Of a DNA stretch of 64,000 nucleotides, positions 7,560-18,800 are shown piece after piece (positions within the stretch are counted from its first letter, which is position 1; each line of letters opens with the position of its first letter). Position numbers and translations under genes: made by a program. Location of the stretch: assembly GCA_964430225.1 (NCBI GenBank), contig CAYSFE010000002.1, positions 1 through 64,000 on the forward strand. Direction: 5' to 3'. Source of the DNA: CAYSFE01 sp964430225. GTDB lineage: Bacteria > Patescibacteriota > Dojkabacteria > GCA-016699595 > JBAXKR01. The notes under the pieces are model-generated. The model worked only from the letters and a program-made list of their open reading frames with translations, searched no databases and was not told the origin of the DNA.

Positions 7560-10500
7560 TGTATTAGTTCTCCATACTCTGCAATCATTTCCTTTGTTAG
7601 CTTTATCTTTGTACTTAATGTCTTTTCTACTATTGTTTCATTACTATCTTTGAATCTAAGCACTACTTCTTTATCTCCAGGGTTATTCTTAATACTCTCT
7701 TTAAGTCTCTTAAGAAGGTCTTTATCATCTGTAGAACTCACATCAATAAGGATGGAAACAGGTTTCTTCTTCTTGATAGGTTCATTCTCTAGTTTCATTA
7801 CAGGAGAATTCTCAATCTTTGTTAATACTTCAGTATGATCATTAATAGGTTCTATTGTGTCTATTAAAAGAGACTTCTGGTCATTACGCTCATTAATCTT
7901 TCCACTTATTAGATATATCTCTCCATCTTTTAATTTATCTTTATATTTCTCGTAGCTAGTATTAAAAAGTACTGAGTCCATTACTGTTTCAAGATCTTCT
8001 AGTTTAAGGAAAGCCATTGGTTTACCATTCTTCTTACTTATGATCTTTTTAGTTTCTTTTAAGATTACTAGTAGAAGTACTGGTTTGTTTAGTTCCCCTT
8101 CTAAGGCTTTATTTATACTTAATATCTTTTCATTATCTATGAGGTAGGTATAGTTACGTAGTGGATGGTTACTAAAGAAGGTACCTAGTAACTCTCTTTC
8201 CCATACAAGTTTTTGTTTATCGGTTTCTTTCTCTATATTAGGAAGTAGTGAAGCACTCTCTCCCATCACTTTACTATCACCAAAAAGAGATTCTTGATTT
8301 CTTTCATCTTTAAGCCTTGTGTATTTATTCCATACAGTAGGCATTATTGTTAGTAGTTGAGTTCTTGTTCCAAATGCATCTAGTGCTCCTGATTCAATCA
8401 AAACTTCTAAGGTTTTCTTTGTAAGATCTCCTATCCCTACTCTTCCTACTAAGTCATCAAAATGTTTAAATGGTCCATTATTGTCTCTTTCAGTAATTAT
8501 CTTCTCTACTACTTTTCTATTTATAGTCTTTATTCCTCCCATTCCAAACCTGATACATTTCTTTCCTTCCTTCTCTTCTATCCCAAACATGAGATTAGAT
8601 TTATTTACATCAGGTTGAAGTACTTCAATACCTAAGTTTCTTGCTTCTTCTACATCACGATGAAGTTTATCTGCTGTTTCAAGATCTGATTCAAGTAGAC
8701 CTATTGTAAACTCAATAGGATAGTGAGCTTTAAGATATGCAGTTTGATATGCAATCATGGCATATCCTGCAGCATGTGCTTTATTGAATCCATAGTCTGC
8801 AAAAGGCATTAGGTATTCAAAAAGTTTTTCAGCCACTTCATTACTATGTCCTCTTTTTACACATCCTTCTAAAAATTTAGCTTTTTCAGCAATCATAATC
8901 TCTTTTACTTTCTTACCCATAGCTCTTCTTAAAATATCTGCTTCTCCCATTGTGTATCCTGCAATATCCACAGCAATTCTAATGACTTGCTCTTGATATA
9001 TAGCGAAACCATATGTGTTTTTAACAATAGGTTCAAGTTCAGGTATTAGATAATCAGGCTCCTTTCTGCCATGCTTACAATCAATATATGCAGGGATAAA
9101 CTGCATAGGTCCTGGTCTATATGCAGCACACATAAAACAAATATCTTCTAAACTTTCTGGTTGTAAGTCTCTTAAATACTTTTTCATCCCATCACTTTCT
9201 AGTTGAAATACTGCTGTTGTATCTCCTCTTTTTAGTAAATCAAATGTAGCTTTATCATCTTCCGGAATCTTCCATATATCTATATGTTTCCCTTCATATT
9301 TCTCAATTGCTATAAGGGTATTTTTAATGATAGTAAGGTTTGCAAGTCCTAGGATATCAAACTTCATTAATCCTAGTTCTTCTAGTGGTTTCATTTCAAG
9401 CTGTGATATCACTCTTCCCTCTTTATCATACTGTAATGGAACATATTCATTTACAGGTTTAGGAGTTATTAGGATTCCACAAGCATGAGTAGAAGCATGC
9501 CTGGGCATATTCTCTATCTTACTTACTACTTCTATGAGTTTTTTTAGTTGTGGATCAGAGTTTACAATATCACTAAACTCTTTAACTTTCTCCATCATAT
9601 CTTTTATGGAGTAAGGTTTACCAAACTTTACTATGACAAGTTTAGATAGTTTGTCTGCTATAGCTAGATCTATTCCCATTACTCTTGCAACATCTCGAAT
9701 AGCTGCTCTACTTTTCATTCGACCTAAAGCACATATTGCTGATAAGTGATCAAATCCATATTTGTTACCGATATAGTTGACGACTTCATCTCTTCTATCA
9801 TCTTGTAAATCACAGTCTATATCAGGGGGTGAAGGTCTTTGAGGATTAAGGAATCTTTCAAAATATAGTTCCCACTTTAGTGGATCTATATCAGTAATTG
9901 AAGTAACATATGCTACAAGAGAACCTCCAACTGAACCTCTAACACCAGCAACAATCCCGTTTAATTTAGCCCAGTTAAGAAAATCTGAGACTATTAAGAA
10001 ATAGTCGTTGTAACCTTTTGTGTCTATGATCTCTAGTTCATAGTTTATCTGTTTAAGTATATTTTCTGGAATATCTGCTTCAATATTTGGGTTTTCTTTT
10101 AGGTAATTTAGGGCATCACTTAGTTTAATATGTATAGTTTTAACTTTATCTTCTTCTACAGTTAAGTTTAAAAACTTTAAAAGTTTCTCCCTTGCTTCTC
10201 CTTTTCCAAACTTTAAAAGAGATCCATACAGACAGAGTTTTCTAAGATATGTCTTTGCACTCTCTCCATCTTCTATACCAGGAAATATAGGTTGAACACG
10301 GTCATATTTAATAGAATATGCTTCTACTAAGTTAGCTACCTTTTCAGTGTTAGTAATAGCTTCTGGAATATCTTTAAAAAGTTCAACCATTTCTTCACTA
10401 CTCTTTACATAGAATTCATCTCCCCATTTTTTAGCTCTGTCTGGATCAGATAACAGATTAGCATCTCGAATACACCAGTTTATTTCTTGTAAGTCTGAAT

Positions 10501-11128
10501 CGGCTTTGTTGATATAGTGGGAGTCACAAGTTGCCACCATATCTAAACCAAATTTCTTAGCGATTTCTATTTGAGTAGGTATTAGTTTTTCACTTTCTTC
10601 TACTCCGTTTCTTTGTAGTTCTACAAATACATGTTCAAAATTATCTATGAAAAACTTTACCCAGTCTTCTGCAGCTTCTCTATCACCATGAAGAAGATTC
10701 TTATTCATAGGGCTTGATAGACATCCAGTAGTAACAATAATTCCTTTAGAATATTTAGCTAATACCTCTCTATCAACACGTGGTTTGTAGTACATGCCTT
10801 CTAGTTGACCTACTGAACATATTTTCATTAGGTTATGATATCCCTCTAAATTCTTTGCTAGTAATGTTAAATGGTATCTTTTCTTATCTAGTTTTGGATC
10901 TTTATCATGTCTTGATCTAGCTGCTACATATACCTCACATCCTATGATTGGTTTTATTCCATTTGCCTTACATTCACTCCAAAATTCATATAGACCATAC
11001 ATTACTCCATGGTCTGTCATAGCGCATGCTGTCATACCTAATTCTTTGAGTCTTTTGACAAGAGGTTTTACGCGGATAAGTCCGTCTAATAGGGAATATT
11101 CGGTATGTAAGTGTAGATGTGTAAACAT
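7556..11128 (-). CDS. dnaE: DNA polymerase III alpha subunit
   Basis: The 1190-residue replicative polymerase of the DnaE type. The N-terminal PHP domain keeps its metal ligands (HLHTEYS at 4-10, TDHGVMYG, CEVYVA, TGCLSS, CDSHY), so the PHP site may retain a proofreading/exonuclease role lost in E. coli. The polymerase core includes RGSVGGSL, the catalytic PDIDCD motif around residue 434, HASTHACGI, and FNKAHAAGYA. The fingers/beta-binding segments are followed by an OB-fold (about 990-1090). Length is normal for DnaE1. Start ATG at 11126-11128. The 3' end overlaps the convergent ZIP gene. Confidence 0.97.
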   Translation of the reverse strand: MFTHLHLHTEYSLLDGLIRVKPLVKRLKELGMTACAMTDHGVMYGLYEFWSECKANGIKPIIGCEVYVAARSRHDKDPKLDKKRYHLTLLAKNLEGYHNLMKICSVGQLEGMYYKPRVDREVLAKYSKGIIVTTGCLSSPMNKNLLHGDREAAEDWVKFFIDNFEHVFVELQRNGVEESEKLIPTQIEIAKKFGLDMVATCDSHYINKADSDLQEINWCIRDANLLSDPDRAKKWGDEFYVKSSEEMVELFKDIPEAITNTEKVANLVEAYSIKYDRVQPIFPGIEDGESAKTYLRKLCLYGSLLKFGKGEAREKLLKFLNLTVEEDKVKTIHIKLSDALNYLKENPNIEADIPENILKQINYELEIIDTKGYNDYFLIVSDFLNWAKLNGIVAGVRGSVGGSLVAYVTSITDIDPLKWELYFERFLNPQRPSPPDIDCDLQDDRRDEVVNYIGNKYGFDHLSAICALGRMKSRAAIRDVARVMGIDLAIADKLSKLVIVKFGKPYSIKDMMEKVKEFSDIVNSDPQLKKLIEVVSKIENMPRHASTHACGILITPKPVNEYVPLQYDKEGRVISQLEMKPLEELGLMKFDILGLANLTIIKNTLIAIEKYEGKHIDIWKIPEDDKATFDLLKRGDTTAVFQLESDGMKKYLRDLQPESLEDICFMCAAYRPGPMQFIPAYIDCKHGRKEPDYLIPELEPIVKNTYGFAIYQEQVIRIAVDIAGYTMGEADILRRAMGKKVKEIMIAEKAKFLEGCVKRGHSNEVAEKLFEYLMPFADYGFNKAHAAGYAMIAYQTAYLKAHYPIEFTIGLLESDLETADKLHRDVEEARNLGIEVLQPDVNKSNLMFGIEEKEGKKCIRFGMGGIKTINRKVVEKIITERDNNGPFKHFDDLVGRVGIGDLTKKTLEVLIESGALDAFGTRTQLLTIMPTVWNKYTRLKDERNQESLFGDSKVMGESASLLPNIEKETDKQKLVWERELLGTFFSNHPLRNYTYLIDNEKILSINKALEGELNKPVLLLVILKETKKIISKKNGKPMAFLKLEDLETVMDSVLFNTSYEKYKDKLKDGEIYLISGKINERNDQKSLLIDTIEPINDHTEVLTKIENSPVMKLENEPIKKKKPVSILIDVSSTDDKDLLKRLKESIKNNPGDKEVVLRFKDSNETIVEKTLSTKIKLTKEMIAEYGELIH

Positions 11129-11163
11129 GTGAATGCTATTACTTATACCAGAATATTTATGAC

Positions 11164-11192
11164 TTGAGAAATGAATTTAAATACCATATATT
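11164..11192 (+). promoter_or_regulatory. promoter of the pilin gene at 11199 (leaderless)
   Basis: A -35 box TTGAGA (11164-11169), a 17-base spacer, and a -10 box TATATT (11187-11192). The expected transcription start, about seven bases after the -10 box, falls on the A of the ATG at 11199. The mRNA would therefore be leaderless, which fits the lack of a Shine-Dalgarno sequence. Confidence 0.6.
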
Positions 11193-11198
11193 TGTCTT

Positions 11199-11753
11199 AT
11201 GAAAAAGGCATTTACAATCGTTGAACTACTAGTAGTTATGGCAGTTATTGGGATACTGATAACTTTAGCTGTTACTGGAATTCAAGCCATTCAAAAGTCT
11301 CAACGAGAGTTGTCGAGACAAAATGATATGAGAAATTTAATTGCTTTTATTGAAGAATATAACTCGAAATTTCGAATGTACCCCAGACATTATTCCTTTT
11401 TTATTAATGATACAAGTGGCGAAGGTAAGGTCATATGTATATATAGACCGGAAGGTTGGTATGATGGGGTTGATACGAATTGTACAAGCACATATATCGG
11501 TAGTGGTCTATATAATCGATTAATTCTTCAACAACCAGGTGCTGAAATATATGGTAGTAATTTTAGTGGGGTTGATATAGATACTACTGTAACAGGACCA
11601 GGTGGAGATTGTGAAGTACCTAAAGGACCTGAAACCTGGACAATCTATTATAGGTCGAATATCGGCATTAATGGGGTAGAATATCCACAACAGTTTGGTC
11701 TTTATGCATGTACTGAAAATGGATTATCTCAAAAATTTGGGGAGTTAAAATAA
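11199..11753 (+). CDS. type IV pilin-like / pseudopilin protein
   Basis: A 184-residue prepilin with a very short leader (MKKA) followed by FTIVELL and a roughly 20-residue hydrophobic helix, the class III N-terminus cut by prepilin peptidase before Phe. Glu at mature position 5 is present. The residue before the cut is Ala rather than the usual Gly. The C-terminal domain contains several Cys and Gly-rich turns. The first 45 residues are almost the same as those of the pilin at 57329. No pilus assembly genes are in the window. The ATG start is set by the leader peptide. Confidence 0.85.
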   Translation: MKKAFTIVELLVVMAVIGILITLAVTGIQAIQKSQRELSRQNDMRNLIAFIEEYNSKFRMYPRHYSFFINDTSGEGKVICIYRPEGWYDGVDTNCTSTYIGSGLYNRLILQQPGAEIYGSNFSGVDIDTTVTGPGGDCEVPKGPETWTIYYRSNIGINGVEYPQQFGLYACTENGLSQKFGELK

Positions 11754-12797
11754 TTACCTAGAAGAAAGAAGATATTTAGTTCCTCTACTTTTACCATCTA
11801 CTCTTAGTAAGTTTTTGTTTACTAGCTCATCCAGATCCCTAAATGCAGTCATGGTAGATACTTGCATCATTTCACAATACTCCTCTCTTCTAACTGTAGG
11901 AATATTTTGAAGATATCTAAGTATTTTTAATTGTCTTTGATTAAGATTAAGGAATGGTTGATCTTTCTTTTCTGTACTAATCTTATTTTTTCTGTTTAAT
12001 TCATTCACTGTTGATTCAAAGTCTTCAGTTATCTTTTCTAAGAACACTTCTATTAGACTAGTTAGATCATCTTCTGATTTAGAGGCTTCAAATATCTTTT
12101 CTAAATACATTTCCTCATTGTTATCAATGTTTTTGATGAAACTAATATATGGAAACTCAAAATATTTAGAAATCATAGAAGAAATTTCTAGTATTGTGAG
12201 TATTGTAAGTTTATTTTGAGATACAAAAGGACAAATTCTTATAAGGGAGTACCAAAGAACTATTAGATTAATTAAATCATGTGTTTTACTTATTGAGGCT
12301 TTATATGTATCTAGTGTCTGTACTAGTTTTGGTCTTATATATGTACTTGTAACTGTAAGATCCCTAAGTTCACTCCATGTATCATTACTTTTATCTACAG
12401 CTTCTCCACTTTCTCTAATCTTACTCTCCGTATTTGCTCTAAAGTTACTTAAGAGTAGTTTATTTATTTGAACAACAAAATTGATATCCCAAGTTAAATA
12501 GTTCCCTTTAAGAGAAGTTTCTACGAAGTTAAGAGCTGAATTTAGATTAAGGATTAGTTTACCTTCTACTTCATTGATTATTGGCTTTTTATTTTTGGTA
12601 AGATTTTCCACTTCTCTATATGACATATTTATACCAAGTATATGTGCCATATGGAAGAGATCGTTTATTCTTTTTTCTTCAAGTAAAAATTTGTTTTGAG
12701 ACTTTTCAAAACTTTGGTCAACTTGAAGCTTTAGTTTTTCTATCTTAACTATAGAATTTAGCATTCTATGAGTAAGAGTATATGTTGGAGATAGCAT
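11754..12797 (-). CDS. Fic-fold protein with degenerate active site and C-terminal winged helix
   Basis: A 347-residue protein with the architecture of Fic-family regulators: an N-terminal helical part (TLTHRMLNSIVKIEKLK), a Fic-like helical core and a C-terminal DeoR/MarR-like winged helix (QRQLKILRYLQ...TAFRDLDELVNK, residues 290-345). The position of the AMP-transfer loop HPFxxGNGR is occupied by CPFVSQNKL around residues 187-195. The catalytic His and both Gly of the anion loop are missing. It is probably a DNA-binding regulator that kept the fold and lost catalysis. It lies three bases downstream of the giant surface gene and may be co-transcribed with it. Confidence 0.65.
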   Translation of the reverse strand: MLSPTYTLTHRMLNSIVKIEKLKLQVDQSFEKSQNKFLLEEKRINDLFHMAHILGINMSYREVENLTKNKKPIINEVEGKLILNLNSALNFVETSLKGNYLTWDINFVVQINKLLLSNFRANTESKIRESGEAVDKSNDTWSELRDLTVTSTYIRPKLVQTLDTYKASISKTHDLINLIVLWYSLIRICPFVSQNKLTILTILEISSMISKYFEFPYISFIKNIDNNEEMYLEKIFEASKSEDDLTSLIEVFLEKITEDFESTVNELNRKNKISTEKKDQPFLNLNQRQLKILRYLQNIPTVRREEYCEMMQVSTMTAFRDLDELVNKNLLRVDGKSRGTKYLLSSR

Positions 12798-12800
12798 AGT

Positions 12801-15800
12801 TTATTTTGTTACGAAAACTTTAACGAATATCTTATCACTAAGAGCATTTACTACTTTTAGAGAAGACTTGTCAAGGTTTTTGTAATAGTACATTTCTTTA
12901 TTACCAAATCCTTCATTTGTTACGTTTGTACAATCGAGGTCTCCATTCTTACTCTCACAGTCACTTTCGATTGCTCGTAAAATGTTTATACTTCTAGGAA
13001 TTTCTCCTAAGTTATGTTTTATACTTTCTTCAGAATTAGGGGATATTTCAACCCATTTACTTTCAAACACTGACTTTCCTGCAACTTTACCATCCACATA
13101 TAGGTCACCATTTATTGTTACATCTTTAGAAAATCTTGCATTACCTTTATAGTCGATACTGAAGAGTTCAACACCAGCTTTATTAGCAATAAGTAGTTTA
13201 TTCTTACTTATTGTTTCATTAAGTTCTATTAAAATATCTGAATTTTCTGAGCTTATCTTCTTTGTTACAAAGTTATCTACGGACAACTGATCTGAATATG
13301 TAACTTTTGAATTGAACATTAGACTTCCATCTGATTCAATACTAAATTTAGTAAGTAAACTGGTTAGTTTCGAAAGATCTAAGTTTTCAAATCCTCCACT
13401 TAATGTTGGTCCAGTGGAAGTAGTACTATTTAAAGTGGTATTTAGTAATTGTGTAGTAGTATTTAAAGTTTGGTTTTGTCCATTAACAGTATTTTGTAAA
13501 GCATTAAGTCTGTCAGTAAATGCAGCAAACTCTACGTCTCTGTGGTAGTAGTATGAGTTATCAATTAAGACTACAATTTTATCGGTAGGATTTAATGGAT
13601 CCCAATCATTCAATGCTTTTCCAATAACTTGACCAGTTCGACTAGCCTTCATAGCCTTACCTTCTTCACTTGAAGAAGTGATATAGTCTCCAGCTTTAAT
13701 AGCTTCAGATAAAGAAGATATCTTTACAGGTACTCTTCCAGCTAGAGCTACTTTAGCTTTAGCATATGTATTTCCGTCATCTAATGTAATACCAGGCCTT
13801 GTAGAAACAATTCCAATTACATTAGAATCAAACTCTCCTGAACTCTTCTTAATATATTTAATTCCACTATCTGAGTTAGTACTAGATACAGAAACTATGT
13901 CTCCAGCATCAACAACAAAGCCACTTTCAATTGGGAAGTTCTCAGCAAGATCAACACCTGCAGCTAGAGATGAAACAGTAAGCCTTACACTATCTGCATA
14001 AAACGTATCTGCGGTTGTTGGGGTATCAAAAATAACATAAACCCTACCCCAGAATTGGGTAGAAGCTGGATTTACATTTCCACCATACTGAGCATATGTT
14101 GTAGTTACAGTTCCATTTGATACTGAGTCATAGTTTGTTGGAGTGCTTCTTGAACTACAGTTTGCTGCAGATGTATATGTAGCAAGTCTAAGAGTTAATG
14201 CATTTGTATTTGAGGCTGTATTTAGGTCTCTTGCAAATACGTATAGGCTATATGTATTTCCACCAGTTATTGGAATACAACCAGAAAAGATACTTGCTCC
14301 ATCAGTATTTGCTGAAAGTACTAGTGACCATGCATTGGTACCTTGTATACTTGTTGTAGAAACACCTCCAGTTCCACCTGAACCTGAAATAGAGGACAAT
14401 CCCCATCCATCAGGATTAGTTGATGATCCATCATCATTAATTTCAAAACCAGTATTTGTTATAAGTGATTCTTGATCAGCTATTCCATTAACACCTGATG
14501 TATTAATTGTGTTACCTGAAAAATTAGTTGACCCTGTAATGTCTAATTTATAAACAGGGGAAGTATTACCAATACCAACATTTCCAGAGTTAAAAACTGC
14601 AGCATAATTATATGTTCCACCTGACGCATTAAAATACCCTCCAAAGTTAGATGAGTTTGAACCTGAGTGTGTATTAGAAGAATAAATACCATATGTTGAC
14701 TGTCCATTACTTCCATTTGCACCAGTGGTTAAAATATTTATAGCCTTTTGAGTATTACTTGCAGCAGCTGTACTGTTTACAGAAAGGTCAATCAATGATC
14801 CTGAACTAAGGGTTGAAGATGATGCATATAGACCGGTACCAGATGTTAAACTATTACCATTAAGTGAAACTATAGATGAAGTAGTTGTTTGTGTAGTATT
14901 TACGGAGTTAAGAGTCACATTACCTAAGGAACTAACTTGGAATAGATCTCCGCTACCAACTGTAAGTAAACCTAAAGGAGATGTATCACCAATACCAACA
15001 TTTCCCCCATTTGTAATTAAAGCATAATTTGATGTTGCGCCTGAAACAGCACCTATGTTAACTCCAATATTTGTAGTTGCTGTTCCAGATATTGCTCCAA
15101 CCTTAATTCCATAGTTTGCACCTGTATTTGCAGAGTTTGCACCTAATTCTAATCCAAAAGAATTAGACCCAGAATTTCCCCCACTAATTGTTCCTGTTTT
15201 AATTCCATAAATTGTGAATGTATTATATAAAGCACTTGTTGGTGCTACAGTATTTCCAAGAGTAAGTTGACCAAGTATTGAAGATGTTTGTGCATATCCT
15301 GAAATATCTCCAGTTCTTATTTGCCAAACATCTCCTCCTGTACTTGCTCCTATGTCCAAACCTACACCCCCATTATCTGTACCAATCCCAGAAATAGAAA
15401 TTCCTGTTCCTTGTCCCATATTTTGAATCCTAAGTCCATAATTAGTTGACATAGTTCCAGTACCATATATATCTATCCCAATATTATTACTTGCTCCTGA
15501 GGCTGAAAAATATCCTCCAATATTTGTTGCAGATGTCCCAGTATGTGTATTAGTTGCATATAGCCCATAGGTCGTTTGGGTTGTAGTAGCATTATTTCCA
15601 CTTGTTGAAATATTTAAAACCTTTTGCGTATTACTTGCAGCAGCTGTTCCTGTTACTAAAAGATTAACTAGAGAACCGGAACTTAAAGTTGATGATGCAC
15701 CATAAAATCCAGTACCAGAGGTTAAGCTATTTCCATTAAGTGAAACAATTGAGGAAGTTGTTGTTTGTGTAGTATTTACAGAGTTAAGAGTCACATTTCC

Positions 15801-18800
15801 AAGTGAACTAACTTGAAATAGATCTCCAGATCCAACAGTAAACATTCCAGCTGGTGAAACATCACCTACACCAACATTTCCAGTGTCTCCTACGAATAGT
15901 CTTACGTTTGATCCATTTGTATCCATGAGCCTAATACCTCGAGAGTTATTTCCACTTCCACCTGTTGAATCGAATAGAATATCAGTGTAATAGTTTGATC
16001 CTGAATTATATCCCCTCAATCCCCATGCACTACTACCATCAAAGTAATATCCTGCACCGTTACTAATACTTGCCATATATACCTTGCTGCCATTATCTAA
16101 AAGAATATTGCCACCTGTAACTGTTAATCTAGCACCTGGTGCTGTTGTGCCTATTCCTACTGCTCCTGTTTTATCTACGACAAAAGAAGTAGAGTCGGTA
16201 TATGTTCCATCATCATTCACTCTAAATGCTAAGGCATTCGTACCTGTTTGAGCAGTTGTTACATTTAGTGCTGTACCTTGACCTGCTCCTGCTCCAGTAA
16301 TCCCAATTCTTAAAGCATCTCCATTAATATCTGTATCAGTAGAAGTTGTATACTCTATTTTAGCTAGTGCACTTGTCCAAGATGCTGCTGGATTACCTGT
16401 AGCTAAAATATTAAGTAGATTTGAACTTGTTAAGGCTGTTGATGTACTAGTAAGACTTAAAAGATTTCCAGTTGTAATTCCATTACCAGTAAGAGTTAAA
16501 GCATTTTCTGTAGTTAAAGTACCCCAGTCCCATTGTTGTGCGTAAAGGGTATTATCAATTGTATTTGTGCCAGCTGCTGCTGTAAAAGTATTAAATGCAA
16601 CATTGGCAAATGTAGAGGATGACCAGGTTAAATTACCGGCTCCATCATTTTTCAAATATGTATTTGATCCTCCTTGGGAACCTGGAAAACTAGTAGTTAC
16701 ATTATTTATCTTTACAATATTACCTGAGCTATTTACTTGAAACTGTGCTGCAGTTCCTACGTTAAAAAGTGATGTTAGCGTAGTACTTCCAACAGTTACA
16801 TTTCCAGCAACCGGAGAGATATAGCTATCACCTGTTTGTAAGTTCACTGAAAATCTATTATATCCACTTCCTCCACCTGAAGGATATCCGTAAACTACAA
16901 AACTTTCTGTTTCATAACCTGATCTAGAATCAAGTCTAAATATTCCACCTAATCTACCATCATCCCTAGTCCCTACTTGCGGAACATTAATTCCATATGA
17001 AAGCAACTCTCCAGATGCCTCAGTAAAACTACCAGAAGGAATAGAGGTTCCAAATAGATAACCAGCTTCAGGTGTACCTGAAGTTACAAGTCTAAGAGTA
17101 CTATCAATGTTTAATCTTCCTGAAGAAACACTTGTAACTCCAATTCCAAGATTACCTGATTTATCAATAATAAAAGGAGATGAATCAGTATATGTTCCAT
17201 CATCATTAACTCTAAATGCCAATGCATTAGTTCCTGTCTGTGCACTTGTTACATTTAGTGCTGTACCTTGCCCTGCTCCTGCTCCAGTAATACCAATTCT
17301 TAAAGCATCCCCATTAATGTCTGTATCAGTAGAAGTTGTATACTCTATTTTAGCTAGTGCACCTGTCCAAGAAGCTGCTGGACTTCCAGTTGCCAGGATA
17401 TTTAAAAGACTAGCACTTGTGAGAGCAGTTGATGAACTAGAAAGGCTAAATAGGTTTCCAGTCGTTATCCCATTTGCACTTAGTGATAATGCATTTTCTG
17501 TAGTTAAAGTACTCCAATTCCAAGTTTGTGCATAGAGAGTATTATCTATTGTGTTCGTGCCTGTTGCTAATGTAAGTCCACTTATAGCTGATGATGAGGA
17601 AACACTTGCCCAAGTTAAAGTTCCAGAACCATTGTTTTTTAAGTATGTATCTACCCCACCCTGAGAACCTGGAAAACTAGTAGTTACATTATTTATCTTT
17701 ATAATGTTTCCTGTACTGTTTACTTGAAACTGATCACTTCCACCAGCATTAAAAGATATAGGTGCTTTAACCTTACCATCACCAGTAACTACTAAAATAT
17801 CTGTGGTAGCTGCAAGAACTGTTCCTGCTGCATTTCTTTCTATAAAGTTATATCGCATGTAATTACTTGCTACAGCTGATGCTGAAATAAACTGAGTTTC
17901 AAATCCTGGATAATATCCATTAACATCGGTTGTACCAGTGTTTCCAAATACTAAGGAGGCACCACTCCCAAATGCAGTGTTAGTGTAAATTCCAACTTTA
18001 TTATCTCCATCATATTCAAATGACGCTGATTCATATGTACCTTTATTCATTGAACCTGCTGTTCCTCTGACAATATCAAAAGGATTTTGTGGGGTTGATG
18101 TACCAACTCCAACAAATCCACTTGGAACAATTAATCCGTAGTTATTTGTAGCTCCACTTGCCGAAGCATATAGTCCAACATTAGTTGTAGCAGCTCCAGT
18201 ATTAGAGAAGTATCCAGCATAATCTGTTCCGGTGGTTGCTCCAGTTTGAGAAATATTTAATGCTTTGTTTGAAGCTCCTGTTGCTGATGAGGTAAGAGTA
18301 AAAATATCTCCTGAGTTTCCAGTAATAGATAAGATATCATTAGCAGTTGTTGGAGAAAGAGTAGTACTTGTTCTACTCCAATATCCTAGTGCTCCACTTG
18401 TTGGGGCAGTAGTGGTAAGTGTTCCATTACCTCCAGAAGTATACAAAGCTCCGTTACTTGTTAAAGCTGAAAACTGAATAGTCCCACTTGAAACTATTCC
18501 AGCAGCTGCTGCAATTTGTCCTGAGCTGTTTACTTGAAATAGATCTGTATTACCTACTGTGAATAATGCTGCAGGAGTTGTGTCCCCTATTCCTACATTT
18601 CCATTAGCAATTATTCTCATTCTTTCATTTGACGCAGAATACCCTCCAGTTGCAAAGTTAATATATCCACTGGTTCCTCCTGCAACTAATGTTGTACTTC
18701 CTGTATTAATATAGCTAGCTAGAGCAATTTGATCACCTGTAAATATTCCATTACTAAAACTTGCTCCTGTTGCTAAGAACTGGCCAGCTAACCCTGATGC

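Noticed and set aside
17107..17535. Plus-strand open frames across the giant gene (for example 17107-17535 and 14143-14475)
   Set aside because: They are antisense shadows of a low-complexity repetitive gene, with no start signals or known domains.
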